A stretch of DNA of 64,000 bases from Zygnema cylindricum (taxonomy: Eukaryota; Streptophyta; Zygnematophyceae; Zygnematales; Zygnemataceae), in NCBI GenBank assembly GCA_037447655.1, contig JBBHKE010001715.1, forward strand, positions 51,001-115,000. The letters are read 5' to 3'. This document shows, one piece after another, positions 54,459 to 64,000 of the stretch. The translations under genes and the position numbers were made by a program. The first letter of the stretch is position 1; each line of letters starts with the position of its first letter. The notes below the pieces were generated by a model. That model worked only from the letters and a program-made list of their open reading frames with translations, was not told the DNA's origin and did no database searches.

Positions 54459-55496
54459 TGAAACTCTGTGTCCTCCATTAGACTACAGAGTACAGGAAGC
54501 CTCCAGATAGTTATTAACTAACCTACTATGGCAACTACTGCTATCCAAGCAAACAAGCACACAATCTCACTGCACCCCAATGCAACATGGAATCCCTTGA
54601 GTCCATTGGAAAAAGAATCTCTGAAAACGCCCAACTAGTCGATAAGATATAAGCTCGCAAAAAAAGGTCAGTTTATACAACCTCTCAAAGAGAGAGAAGA
54701 CCATCTACTAGATTTTTCGAAGTCCTAGCTCCCTCTCACAACCCCTATCTACTAACTTTACGAACCAATCAGAATACTTTACACTACATAAAAGTAATAC
54801 TGCCGATATACTTTTTGTACGACCTTTGTACAACAAGGCCATTAAGCGGACACGTGTCCATTTTCCACTCGTCCGTACGTTCCTCGGAATTCCAGCGACC
54901 GAATGATATTTCTCCACGTGGCACCAGGTCATGCCACGTCACTAAATGCCAAAGTAACCATTCCGAGATTTTGGCGATGATGTGCGCCGTTTGGATTTGA
55001 CTCGAAATGCAGTCTTAGCCGTTATAAACTCTTGCGCGATATTTGTTTCGCTGTCGAAACAAATATGCGAGGTATCCGTTCCAAAGTAGTATCGTACTTC
55101 GTACTTTATAAAACTGTATCTACGCATGCCGTATAGAGTTTCAGTTAAATGAATTTGTTCCCTTCTAAATACATTTACATTTATCACATACTATAGCATT
55201 TAGCATTGGTCCTAGTCTAATAGGATAAAGTTGACCGCTATCGGCCAACTTGACGAACGGCAGGTACCGGGACCAAATCCCAGGTCTGTCAAGTATATTT
55301 TTAGTAACCTACAAAAAATAACTGCATGTTGAACTAAGACAGCCATAGATCAACCACCCTCTCTATCCTTTAGAGACTACAACAAGTATGGGGGCTAGAG
55401 AGAGGAGGTGGAAGCAGGCTGTCTATCCTTTTTTTTTCCTTTTATACTAACATATTTAAACCTAGAAAATACTCTAGAAATCTATTAATTTCAACA
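54459..55496 (-). repeat. Copia I 3' LTR
   Basis: TGAAACTCTGTG to TTTCAACA. tRNA-like cassette at about 55205-55305 (TAGTCTAATAGGATAAAG, T-arm GGGACCAAATCCC, TTTTT). Conserved AGAGACTACAACAAGTATGG block near 55372. Confidence 0.9.
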
Positions 55497-56470
55497 CTCC
55501 CTTTATTTTCTAAACTAATTAAACCTTCAGTTTTAGTCCACAATTTTCTCTACAACATTTCAATTAAAGAGAGGGCACTGGTTTTGTCATCATATCAGCC
55601 ACCATTTCCTCATCAGATCTATATACTAGATTCACAATCTTATTCTCAACTTTTTCCCTCACAAAACTCAATCTTATGTCCATATGCTTAGCTTCAAAAT
55701 GATGTTTTGGATTAGCTGTAATTGCAATGGTAGCTTGATTATCACAAAACACTTCATGCACTCCCGCCTTCATATACCCTAATTCTTGCAGCAAGGATTT
55801 AACCCACTAAAAATCTTTCACAGAAGAACAAGAGGCCATGTATTCAGCCTCCATAGTAGATTGAGCAACCACCTTTTGTTGCTTTGTGCTCTAACAGCAT
55901 GCACCTTCCCCAACATACAGCACATACCCAAAAGTGTATCTTCTCGTAGGTGCGTCCCCATAACTGGCATCACTCCAAGTAGTGATGATAGTGTGCTCCC
56001 CTCCCAAATGCAACCATAACTCTCTAGTTCCCACCAGATATCTCATGACTCTCTTGGCTGCCTCCCCGTTTCTCTTCCTATTATCATTTAGACTCCTACT
56101 GAGTACTCCAACTGCTGCCGCTATGTTCGGCCTGGTAAAGTTCATAAAATAGATTAAACTTCCTACGACCTGTCAATAAGGAATACACTTCATAAACTCT
56201 CTCTCCTCTGGACTTATGTGATCATCTAAGATCATCACTCCTCCTTCTACACTCCCATCACTTATTTTTTTCAAGTCTATGGGAGTGGTACAACTGTTAG
56301 CATTTTCTATCTGGAATTTCTCAAGCATATTACCTATTGCTTCCTTTTGAGTAAGTCTAATAATCTTCTTCCCACTATCTTTCTCCATTTGAATCCTCAA
56401 AATATATCTTGCCTCCCCTAAATCGTTCATATCAAATCTGCTTCTAAGATCGTTCTTTAACTAATTGATT
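55497..56470 (-). pseudogene. pol: Copia I RT connection and RNase H
   Basis: Frames at 56430-56173 (DLGEARYILRIQMEKDSGKK, LEKFQIENANSCTTPIDLKK), 56145-55891 (GVLSRSLNDNRKRNGEAAKR, WLHLGGEHTIITTWSDASYG) and 55794-55564 (EVFCDNQATIAITANPKHHF, DEEMVADMMTKPVPSL). Three frameshifts or stops. RNase H residues visible. Confidence 0.9.
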
Positions 56471-57790
56471 TTTTCCAATGATTTACTCAACACAAGCAGA
56501 TCATCCACATAAATTGCAATAAAAAAAGACACCATTTTCATCTTCAAACATATAGATAGAATGGTCAGAGCTGATACGGATATATCCCAGACCGGTAAAA
56601 AACTCATGTAGTTTCTTATTCCACTATCGGGTAGCCTGCTTCAATCCATATAAGGACATTATAAGCCTGCAGACTTTGCTCTCTTCTCCTTTTTCCACGA
56701 ACCCCTCGGGTTGTCTCATGAAAATTTCTTCCTTTAACTCACCATTAAGAAAAGCAGTCTTAATGTCCATCTGGTGTATTTCCATGTCTTTCGCTGCTAT
56801 CAGACTGAGGAGAATCTTTACTGGTGGGAACCAAACAACTGGAGCAAAGGTCTCCTCATAGTCAATCCCCTCCTTTTGGGTGAACCCCTTCGCTATCATT
56901 CGAGCCTTATATCTCTCAATGGTATTTTCTGGGTTCAGTTTTAGTTTAAACACCCATTTACACCCAATAGGTTTTTTGTCTGGGGGACAATCCGCTAGTT
57001 CCCAAGTTTTTGCTTCCATGATAGAAACCATCTCATCATTTATGGCTCTAAACCATCTTTTTTTTTCTGGACTATTCACTGCCTCCGAGTAACGTTGAGG
57101 CTCATCTGAGTGAGATAGCTTATTTACCTTATGAGCGGCTCGTTTTTCCTGTATCCTTTTGTTGCTCCTCCTTCCTCCCTTAAACTCCGAAGCTGGAATG
57201 GATGGAAGTCTTGGATTTCTTCTCACTGTCTCATCGACTCCCCTGTCTCTAGAAGCCATTTCTTGTCTCGCTTCTTCTATCTCCTCAAAGTCCATAGGAG
57301 TATGTGAGGTTTCCGGTGAGTCTCTTGTATCTTGGATCTCCCCTAAATCTGCAATCACGGTTTCACTCATGTCCCTTTCGGGAAGGACCGAGTTCTCGTA
57401 ATTTTTGGACTCAAATCTGATTCTTATCTTCTTTCTACATTTGAAGAAGTCAAATGACTTCCCTTCATCCATGAAAACTAAGTGTTTGACCAGAATGATA
57501 TCTTTCTTTGCTAAGTCATAGACTCTATATCCCTTAACATCCTCATCATATCTCACAAAGTATACAGGTTTTCCCTTAGCATCTAGTTTCCAGTTTTTCC
57601 TATCCGTGTCAAGAGTGTAAACTTGGCTACCGAATACTTTAAGGTGTGAGATATTTGGTTTCCTTCCAACCCATCTCTCATAAGGTGTCACTCCCTTTAC
57701 TGCTGAGGTAAGGACTCTATTCTTAATGTAGTTGGCAAAGTTCATTGCTTCTACCCAAAATCTCTTTCCTATTTTCTTGTCCGCCAACAT
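56471..57790 (-). pseudogene. pol: Copia I integrase C-terminus, linker and RT
   Basis: A 388-codon frame (57790-56624), the longest pol frame in the window: MLADKKIGKRFWVEAMNF, TPYERWVGRKPNISHLKVFG, YDEDVKGYRVYDLAKKDIIL, linker RNPRLPSIPASEFKGGRRS, RT KKPIGCKWVFKLKLNPENT, KGFTQKEGIDYEETFAPVV and MDIKTAFLNGELKEE. A TAG cuts it at [10 protein letters not shown]. Beyond it, YVDDLLVLS near 56500 is intact, but a run of seven A shifts the frame just upstream. Confidence 0.92.
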
Positions 57791-58500
57791 ACTGCATGCA
57801 CTATCTCCTAGTGTTCAATTCAATCTCTCAGCTACCCCATTTTGTTCCGGGTTATATGGTACAGTTTTTTGGTGCTGCACTCCCTCATCTCTCAGATATT
57901 CCTCAAACTAGTTAGAGGTATATTCCCCCCGATTATCACTCCTTATCCTCTTAATGGGGGTTTCATGCAACTTCTCACTCCAGGCTTTATATTATTTGAA
58001 GTTAGTTGATGCTTTAGACTTTGTTTTCAGAAAGTAGACTTAGAGTATCTAGACCAATCATCAGTTATTGTCATCATAAACCTCTTTCCTCCAACCGAAG
58101 GTACTTTTGCAGGTCCCCAAATGTCTGTGTGGACCAAATCTAACACTTTCTCACCTCTATATGTGGCGGCTTTGGGAAAGGGAAGTCTGTGAGCCTTACC
58201 TTGAGCACAACCACTACAATCATCCATCATTTCATTATCCCAAACTGAATGCCATCTACTACCCCAAGCTTTTTCATTTCCATTAACCTATCAAAATGCA
58301 CATGCCCCAACCGCTTATGCCAAATCATCACCTTAGGAACACCAACATAGTAAGCATTCTTCTTTTCATTACTCAAGTTAAGCCTAAACATTTCTTGGCT
58401 ACCCTTATCTGCCGTGAAGTAAATTTCATCCATATACTTACCTGTAAAGACTCCCTTTCAGGTGAAGGTATCAAACTCTTTGTCATCTAACACAGACGTA
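57791..58500 (-). pseudogene. pol: Copia I integrase
   Basis: HHCC region IWHKRLGHVHFDRLMEMKKL ... CSGCAQGKAHRLPFP (58433-58150, one frameshift near 58235). Core: first Asp in VHTDIWGPAKVPSVGG, WSRYSKSTF, then in another frame RSDNRGEYTSN and QNGVAERLN (about 57940-57810). All three DDE residues are readable. Confidence 0.88.
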
Positions 58501-59877
58501 GAGACAAGATTTAAACTCAGCTGAGGAATGTAGAGTACATCAAAGAATGTAAGTATAGAAGTCTCACCCTCCACTAAGACTTTCAAATCTACTAATCCCA
58601 CAAGATCTGTGGTAAACACTCTCCCATCCTCATACTTTATCTCTTCAGTAGGGATCTTTCTTAGCTTAGTGAAGAGTTATTTATCACGACACATATGCAT
58701 GGATGCACTTGAGTCGATAATCCATCCTTTCTGTGGAGCTTCCCAAATTGGTCCAAAGGCACACTTCTATCTCGGAGGGATCTTGTTCTCCTCCAGACTC
58801 TCGTGAAGAAGAAGCTCCCCATTCTCCTCAGAGGACTCATCCTCTGTTTCTCCTGTCACTTTTGTAACCACAAGTGCCTTTTTCTTCCATCCGGAAGAAC
58901 CCCCTCCACGGTTCTCTTGGAGCCTTAGCTTCGACAACTTGACACAATCTCCAATGAAGTGTCCCAACTTTTTGAAAAAATGATAAAGACCCTTTGGGGG
59001 CCTCAATCCCCCAAAACGATCTCTTTCCCCTATATAAGGTTTCTTCTGGTCCTTCCCCCATCGATCCCCTCTTGCTGCTAAAGCTTAAATGCTCTTTCCT
59101 CCTCTCCTTATTTCCATTGTGTTATCCTGCACAAGTATCATCCTGACCACTGTGTTCCGTTTCCATGAACTATCACGCATTTCCTGTACTCGGTACACTA
59201 TGTTCTCGAACTCATCTGGTAACTTCATGATAAAGGTGTTAACTTTCATTTTCATTGTACCTGTCCACGTGGCACTTTCCATCTCCATATATAAACAAGA
59301 AAGATCATTACAGTAATCTAGCATCTTTCCTCCTTTGTAAGTGTAACTCACTAGCTTCACTTTCCATCTCCATATATAAACAAGAAAGATCATTACAGTA
59401 ATCTAGCATCTTTCCTCTTTTGTAAGTGTAACTCACTAGCTTTTGCTCAGCCAACTGGAGCTCGTGAACGATTCCGGTTCTATAAATCTCCACCAAACTT
59501 ACCCACAACTCCTCAGCCTTGTAAATGTGAAGATGAGGGGTGGCCAAAGCTTGAGTGAGATGCCTCAGAATGAATTTCTTGGCAGCCTTGTTTACATCCT
59601 CCCACATCTGAGTATCGTTCTCCGCGGTCTTCACGGTCGCTGTTTTCGGTATTGTGGCAATAAGAGTGAGTGGTGTCTTTTTCCCTTTCCCCTTTTCGGA
59701 CACAGTGTTGTCCCCATCATCTACCTCCTCCGTTGAGGCAGCCGTTGCTATATTTCACTTGTCCACTGAAGATACCACCTGTATTGTTTTTTGCACAAAG
59801 CTCCCATCATCATGGCTTCCCAATAGATGAACCCAGATCCATTGAAGGTGGGCAACCTAGAGGGTGGGCCCATAACC
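58501..59877 (-). pseudogene. gag: Copia I gag and protease
   Basis: Gag starts in the LTR (MEDTKFQVMGPPSRLPTFNG, the QVMGP part being the PBS). Frame 59703-59308 holds MSEKGKGKKTPLTL, FILRHLTQALATPHLHIYKA and LAEQKLVSYTYKRGKMLDYC. An 85-bp tandem duplication (59273-59442) shifts the frame. The knuckle region near 58990 reads HFFKKLGHFIGDC, missing Cys residues. The protease site WIIDSSASMHMC (about 58715) has DSS instead of DSG. Confidence 0.87.
59273..59442 (-). repeat. 85-bp tandem duplication in copia I gag
   Basis: Two nearly identical copies starting CACTTTCCATCTCC at 59273 and 59358. 85 is not a multiple of three, so it breaks the reading frame. Absent from copia H gag. Confidence 0.92.
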
Positions 59878-60902
59878 TGAAACTTTGTGTCCTCCATTGG
59901 ACTACAGAGTTCCAGAAGCCTCTAGATAGTTATTAACTAACCCACTTTCAATGGCAACCATTGCTACCCAAGCAGAAAAACAGACAATCTGACTAAACCC
60001 CTATGCAGCCTGGACTCATTTGAGATCGTAAGAAAAAAAAACTCTGAAAACGCTGAACCAGCAATAAGATATAAGCCGGCAAAAAAATGCCAATTTATAC
60101 AACCTCTCAAAGAGAGAGAAAACCATCTACCAGATTTTTCTAAGTCCTAGCTCCCTCTCACAACCCCTATCTACTAACTGTACAAACCAATCAGACTACT
60201 CTACAGTACATAAAAGTATTACTGCCAATGTACTTTTTGTACGACATTTGTACAACAAGGCCATTAAGCGGACGCGTGTCCATTTTTTACTCGTCCGTAC
60301 GTTCCTTGGAATTCCCGCGACCGAATGTTATTTCTCCACGTGGCGCCAGGTCATGCCACGTCACTAAATGCCAAAGTGACCATTCCAGAATTTCGGCGAT
60401 GATGTGCGCCGTTTGGATTTGACTCGAAATGCAGTCTCAGCCAATATAAATTCTTGCGCGATATTTGTTTCGCTGTCGAAACAAATATGCGGGGTATCCG
60501 TTTCAAAGTAGTATCGTACTTCATCTTTATAAAACTGAATCTATGCATGCCGTATAGAGTTTCAGTTAAATGAATTTTTTCCTTTCTAAATACATGTACA
60601 TTTATCACATACTATAACATTTAGCATTGGTCCTAGTCTAATAGGATAAAGCTGACCGCTATCGGCCAACTTGACGAACGGCGGGTACCGGGACTTAATC
60701 CCGGGTCCGTCAGGTATATTTTTAGTAACCTACTAAAAATAACTCCATGTTGAACTAAGACAGCCATGGATCAACCACCCTCTCTATCCGTCAGAGACTG
60801 AAATGGGATAGAGAGAGGAGGTGGAGGCGTTGCCGTTCTTTCTTTTCCTTTATACTAACATATTTAAACCGAAAATACTCTAGAAATCTATTAATTTTAA
60901 CA
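59878..60902 (-). repeat. Copia I 5' LTR
   Basis: TGAAACTTTGTG to TTTTAACA. tRNA-like cassette at about 60615-60726: TAGTCTAATAGGATAAAGC, perfect T-arm-like stem CCGGG/CCCGG with 7-nt loop (about 60685-60701), TTTTT near 60718. Confidence 0.9.
60615..60726 (+). promoter_or_regulatory. tRNA-like pol III cassette in LTR (best T-arm)
   Basis: A-box-like TAGTCTAATAGGATAAAG, anticodon-arm-like TGACC..GGCCA, T-arm CCGGGACTTAATCCCGG, T5 terminator. Antisense to the LTR; resembles a tRNA-Glu-like core without matching acceptor ends. Confidence 0.55.
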
Positions 60903-62160
60903 TCTGCCGCATTTTTCACCAAAGTAATGAGTTGTTCGCTTTTCAAGCTTGCTGCTTCAGCAACATGTTCCACTTCCAATTTTCAAGATAAATCTAGTGG
61001 TGGAACAACGGCTAGGCATGTCTTTGTAACTACCATCACTCTTAGTCTGAATTTTTAATTCGTCTCCACCAAGAGCATGTCAAAGGTTCCGTGTTCGCGC
61101 AAGGTACCAAAGAACCCTCTTTCTTGCCTCCTAATCTGTTTTCCTCGGATTCTGCAAACTCCAGCTTGGAGCACCGACTGCTGCCGCAATGTTCAGCCTA
61201 GTGTAGTTCATGAAGTAGATTATGCTTCCAACAATCTGCCAGTATGGAATGGTGGCCATAAAATCTGCCTCCCTTGACTCCAAGGTGTCCTCAATAATGA
61301 CTCTTCCGTCGATCTCTGTGCCTTCCACTTTTTGCTTAAATTCCATGGGAGTGGCACTTCCCTTTGCCTCTGGCATGCCGAATTTTTCAAGCACATTCCC
61401 TATTGCTTCCCATTGCGTAAGATAGTTTTCTCTCCTGTCTCTATCCTTTTCTAATTGAATTCCAAGAATATTCTTTGCCTCAAATGTTAAGTTCAAGGCT
61501 GCCTTTATTTTGTTGATCTCATTTAATGACTTACTCAGTAGCAGCAAATCATCTACATACACAGCAATGTAAATAATCCCATCTTCCTCTTCCATAACGT
61601 AAACTGAGTGATCTGAGCTAATCTATACAAAGCTTAGACCGGTTAGAAACTCATCTAGTTTCATATTCCACTCACGGGGAGCCTGTTTTAGACCATACAG
61701 GGATTTCAACAGCTTACAGACCTAATTTTCATTTCCGGTCTCTACATACATTTCAGGCTGCTTCATATAGATCACCTCCTCTAAATCTCCATGCAAAAAA
61801 GTTGTCTTAACATTCATTTGATGGAATTCCATATTCTCAATGGCTCCTAAAGACAACAAAATTCTAATAGTTGGAAATCGACAACCAAAGAGAAATTCTC
61901 CTTATAGTCAATTCCCTCATTTTGACAGTAGCCTTTTGCAACAAGTCTAGTTTTATATCTTTCAATGGAATTATTCGGATTCAGCTTAACTTTGAAGACC
62001 CACTTAGAATCGATTGCCTTTCGGTCCGGCGGAAGTTCTACAAGCTCCCAAGTGTGAGCCTCCATTATCGATCGCATTTCATCATTCACCGTTGAGATCC
62101 ATTAAAAATTTTTTGAAGCTGAAAAAGCCTCTTGTATGGTGGTTTGTTCAATCATGCTAG
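60903..62160 (-). pseudogene. pol: Copia F2 reverse transcriptase to RNase H
   Basis: RT start VNDEMRSIMEAHTWELVELP and KAIDSKWVFKVKLNPNNS (62089-61960), GYCQNEGIDYKENFS, then broken frames with [13 protein letters not shown] 154-codon frame (61595-61131) follows, with intact YVDDLLLLS, KFGMPEAKGSATPMEFKQ and GSIIYFMNYTRLN. RNase H from 61100 leftward is frameshifted until interrupted at 60903. Stops near 61730 and 61620. Confidence 0.88.
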
Positions 62161-62189
62161 CAGAAAACAGAGCATGCTCTACCGGTGCA

Positions 62190-62420
62190 CTTCGTAGCAT
62201 CGCATTTTCGCAGCTTTGCAGCCTCTCAGCTTCGCAGTTTCCCAGCATCTCAGCTTCGCATTTTCCCAGCATCGCATCTTCGCAGCTTCGCAGCCTCGCA
62301 GCTTCATAGTTTAGGAGCGCAACTTCGCAGCCACAATTTAGCAGCGCAGGTTCGCACAGTCGTAGTTTTGCAGATTTGATGCTTAGTAGCCCAGCTTCGC
62401 CGCCTCGCAGCTTGCTGCTT
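62190..62420 (-). repeat. GCAGCTTCG-type minisatellite in integrase-RT linker
   Basis: Many degenerate copies of an 8-10 bp CAGCTTCG / CAGCATCG unit over about 230 bp. Same position in the element as the 33-bp repeat of copia A (5953-6053). Confidence 0.8.
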
Positions 62421-62639
62421 TTCCTTGTTCTCCGGGAAAATCTGAGGCTGGAACAGTAGGATCCGTAGGTTGTCGCCGAGGAGGAGGAGGTGGAGGTGGA
62501 GGTGAATGATGAGTATCTTAGACAAGTAGAGTGGCCAAAGGAGAAATAGGAGAAGATGAGGCGGAAAATGTAAAATGGACATTTTCAAAAATTACATATT
62601 CTTAGATTTTGGCATTTTTCTCAATATTTGTCATGCCAA

Positions 62640-63915
62640 ATATATCAATTGATTAACTTTCCTCTTTAACCAAAATATTCCTAGCAAATTGAAGAGTTTT
62701 CCTATATGTATTATATACTCTATAGCCGAGTGACTCATCATCATATCCCATAAAAATCCCAGGGACCGATTTGGGACTAAGCTTAGAAATAAATAGATTA
62801 TCTAAAATAAAACATTTGCTCCCAAAAACCTGAAAATGACTAACATTAGGTTTTTTCATTCTCCACATGTCATATGGTGTTTTTCCTTTCACTGCTTTAG
62901 TTTCCACTCTGTTTCTTATATAAGAAGCACAAGAGAAAGCCTCACCCCAAAACTTAAAATCTATCCCTTTGTCTAACATCATAGATTTTGCACTTTTCGT
63001 TAAAGTTCGGTTAAGTCTTTGTGATACTCTGTTTTGCTCTGGAGTATACGGAACTGTAAATTGCCGGGAAATTCCATTTTCTTTCAGATAGTTTGAAATT
63101 GCATAGGAAATATATTCACCTCCGTTGTCTGACCGAAGGTAGAGGAACTTCTTCCCATGAAGCTTTTCCGCCCATACCCGAAAAAGCTTGAAGTGAGTGA
63201 GTACTTCACTTTTCTCCTTCATAAAATAAACCTTGTTGCATTGGGAGAAATCATCTGTAAAGGTGACCAAAAAGTCGGCTGCCACTGGGGGAAGGAACTT
63301 TTGATGGTAACAACACATTAGAATGAATACTTTGTAGCAGATCGTAGCAAGGTTATCCGCGGCCTGGGGTAGGGGTAATATATAAAGGTTTCCCAATGCA
63401 CACCCATCACATATATGGTATTCATTTTGGCCTAATTTAACACTATCTATCATATTTTTGTTTACCATATAATCAAGTCTCTCATGATGAACGTGACCGA
63501 GCCTCTTATGCCACAAATTATTTTGCGGGAGAACACTGGAGAATTCAAAATCAATTTCATCAGCCAAGTCCATCCGATACAACAAATTTTTGCCTCTAGT
63601 TCCTACCAAGGCTACCCTCCCATCTTTGCTTACTACTTTTTTTCCATTCTTTTGTAAAATTTCAAATCCTTTCATTTCAGCCACCGAAGTGGAATTTTTT
63701 TTTTTCTTAGACTTTGGAATATAGAGATCATCATGCAATGTTCTTTTCACAACTTGACCATTGATGTCACAAGCTAACTCCACGCTTCCTTTAGGTGTTG
63801 CTTCCACACCTCTGTCATCCGCATAATAAATTTGGCGAGTGGGAAACGGAGTGAGTGTTTTGAAATAAGCTCGGTTGCCGCACATGTGGGAAGAGCACCG
63901 GAGTCCATAATCCAC
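62640..63915 (-). pseudogene. pol: Copia F2 integrase (420-codon frame)
   Basis: A long open frame with the HHCC region LWHKRLGHVHHERL ... CDGCALGNLYILPL, FTDDFSQCNKVYFMKEKSE, the second catalytic Asp in RSDNGGEY, then RVSQRLNRTLT, where the catalytic Glu position reads Gln. It ends with VPGIFMGYDDESLGYRVYN. At its start the protease site reads MDYGLRCSSHMC instead of DSGA. So although open, it lacks an active protease and the third DDE residue. Confidence 0.9.
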
Positions 63916-64000
63916 CCTTTTTCTTGAGGCCCCTCCATGAGATCCTATGCGAGAGCAAAGAACTCATCATCATCCGATTGCGGAAATCTGACCACATCAT
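63860..64000 (-). pseudogene. gag: Copia F2 gag-protease junction, cut by window edge
   Basis: In broken frames it reads DDEFFALA, a frame stop, LMEGPQEKGWIMD, homologous to the segment just before the protease in copia A (about 1040 and 7490). The element continues beyond the window. Confidence 0.75.

Larger units (their letters stand above)
54459..60902 (-). mobile_element. Copia I, complete but inactive
   Basis: LTRs 54459-55496 and 59878-60902, inserted in copia F2 RNase H. The flanks CTTGC and TCTGC are only partly alike. The PBS GGTTATGGGCCCAC is at the 5' LTR edge and the PPT at 55497. Internal order gag, protease, integrase, RT, RNase H. Best-preserved full-length copia in the window by continuity. 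Confidence 0.9.

Overview
This is a 64 kb stretch of nested, mostly decayed LTR retrotransposons from a large, repeat-rich eukaryotic genome. I found no host gene, rRNA or functional tRNA gene. A streptophyte (charophyte alga or land plant) is the best guess. It rests on the dense Ty1/copia and Ty3/gypsy content, primer-binding sites that match initiator tRNA-Met, and a gypsy polyprotein with a cytosine methyltransferase and a PHD finger, an architecture I associate with algal and streptophyte elements. Other algae cannot be excluded.

Layout. 1-8902 holds a rearranged tandem of copia family A on the minus strand; its last LTR is split and resumes at 15556-15887. Inside that LTR, at 8903-15555, sits gypsy element 1 (plus strand), a gag-protease deletion derivative flanked by ACAA. 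15888-17200 is a second gypsy fragment, followed by a copia B fragment (gag N-terminus plus LTR, 17201-18502). Gypsy element 3 (18503-24965, resuming 31841-32376) is the best pol copy: protease, C5 DNA methyltransferase, reverse transcriptase, RNase H, integrase, PHD finger. Its terminal repeat is interrupted by a solo LTR (24966-31840) that is itself interrupted by copia G (26056-31746). A LINE C-terminal fragment follows (about 32895-33967).

From 33968 to the end are minus-strand copia elements: F1, E (interrupted by a plus-oriented solo LTR at 36058-37303 and by gag-only element D at 38913-43392), a cluster of solo and partial B-type LTRs, H (45807-52862, with a solo LTR of a third family in its gag), and F2 (53158 to the window edge), which is interrupted by copia I (54459-60902). 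Perfect 4-6 bp target duplications date most insertions relative to each other.

The most interesting system is the gypsy family. It couples a DNA methyltransferase (writer) and a PHD finger (chromatin reader) to the replication enzymes. Its termini follow an unusual A1-internal-B1-A2-B2 split-direct-repeat plan. It also carries a 20-bp-period CpG-rich array and a leader array of small hairpins with compensatory stem changes. A second theme is that the B-type and related LTRs carry an antisense tRNA-like pol III cassette (A box, B box, T-run), and that several copia families start gag inside the LTR and translate through the primer-binding site.

All coding regions carry frameshifts or stops, except the 534-codon gag of element D. 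Boundaries given as TG...CA with target duplications are direct observations. Family names A-I are local labels.
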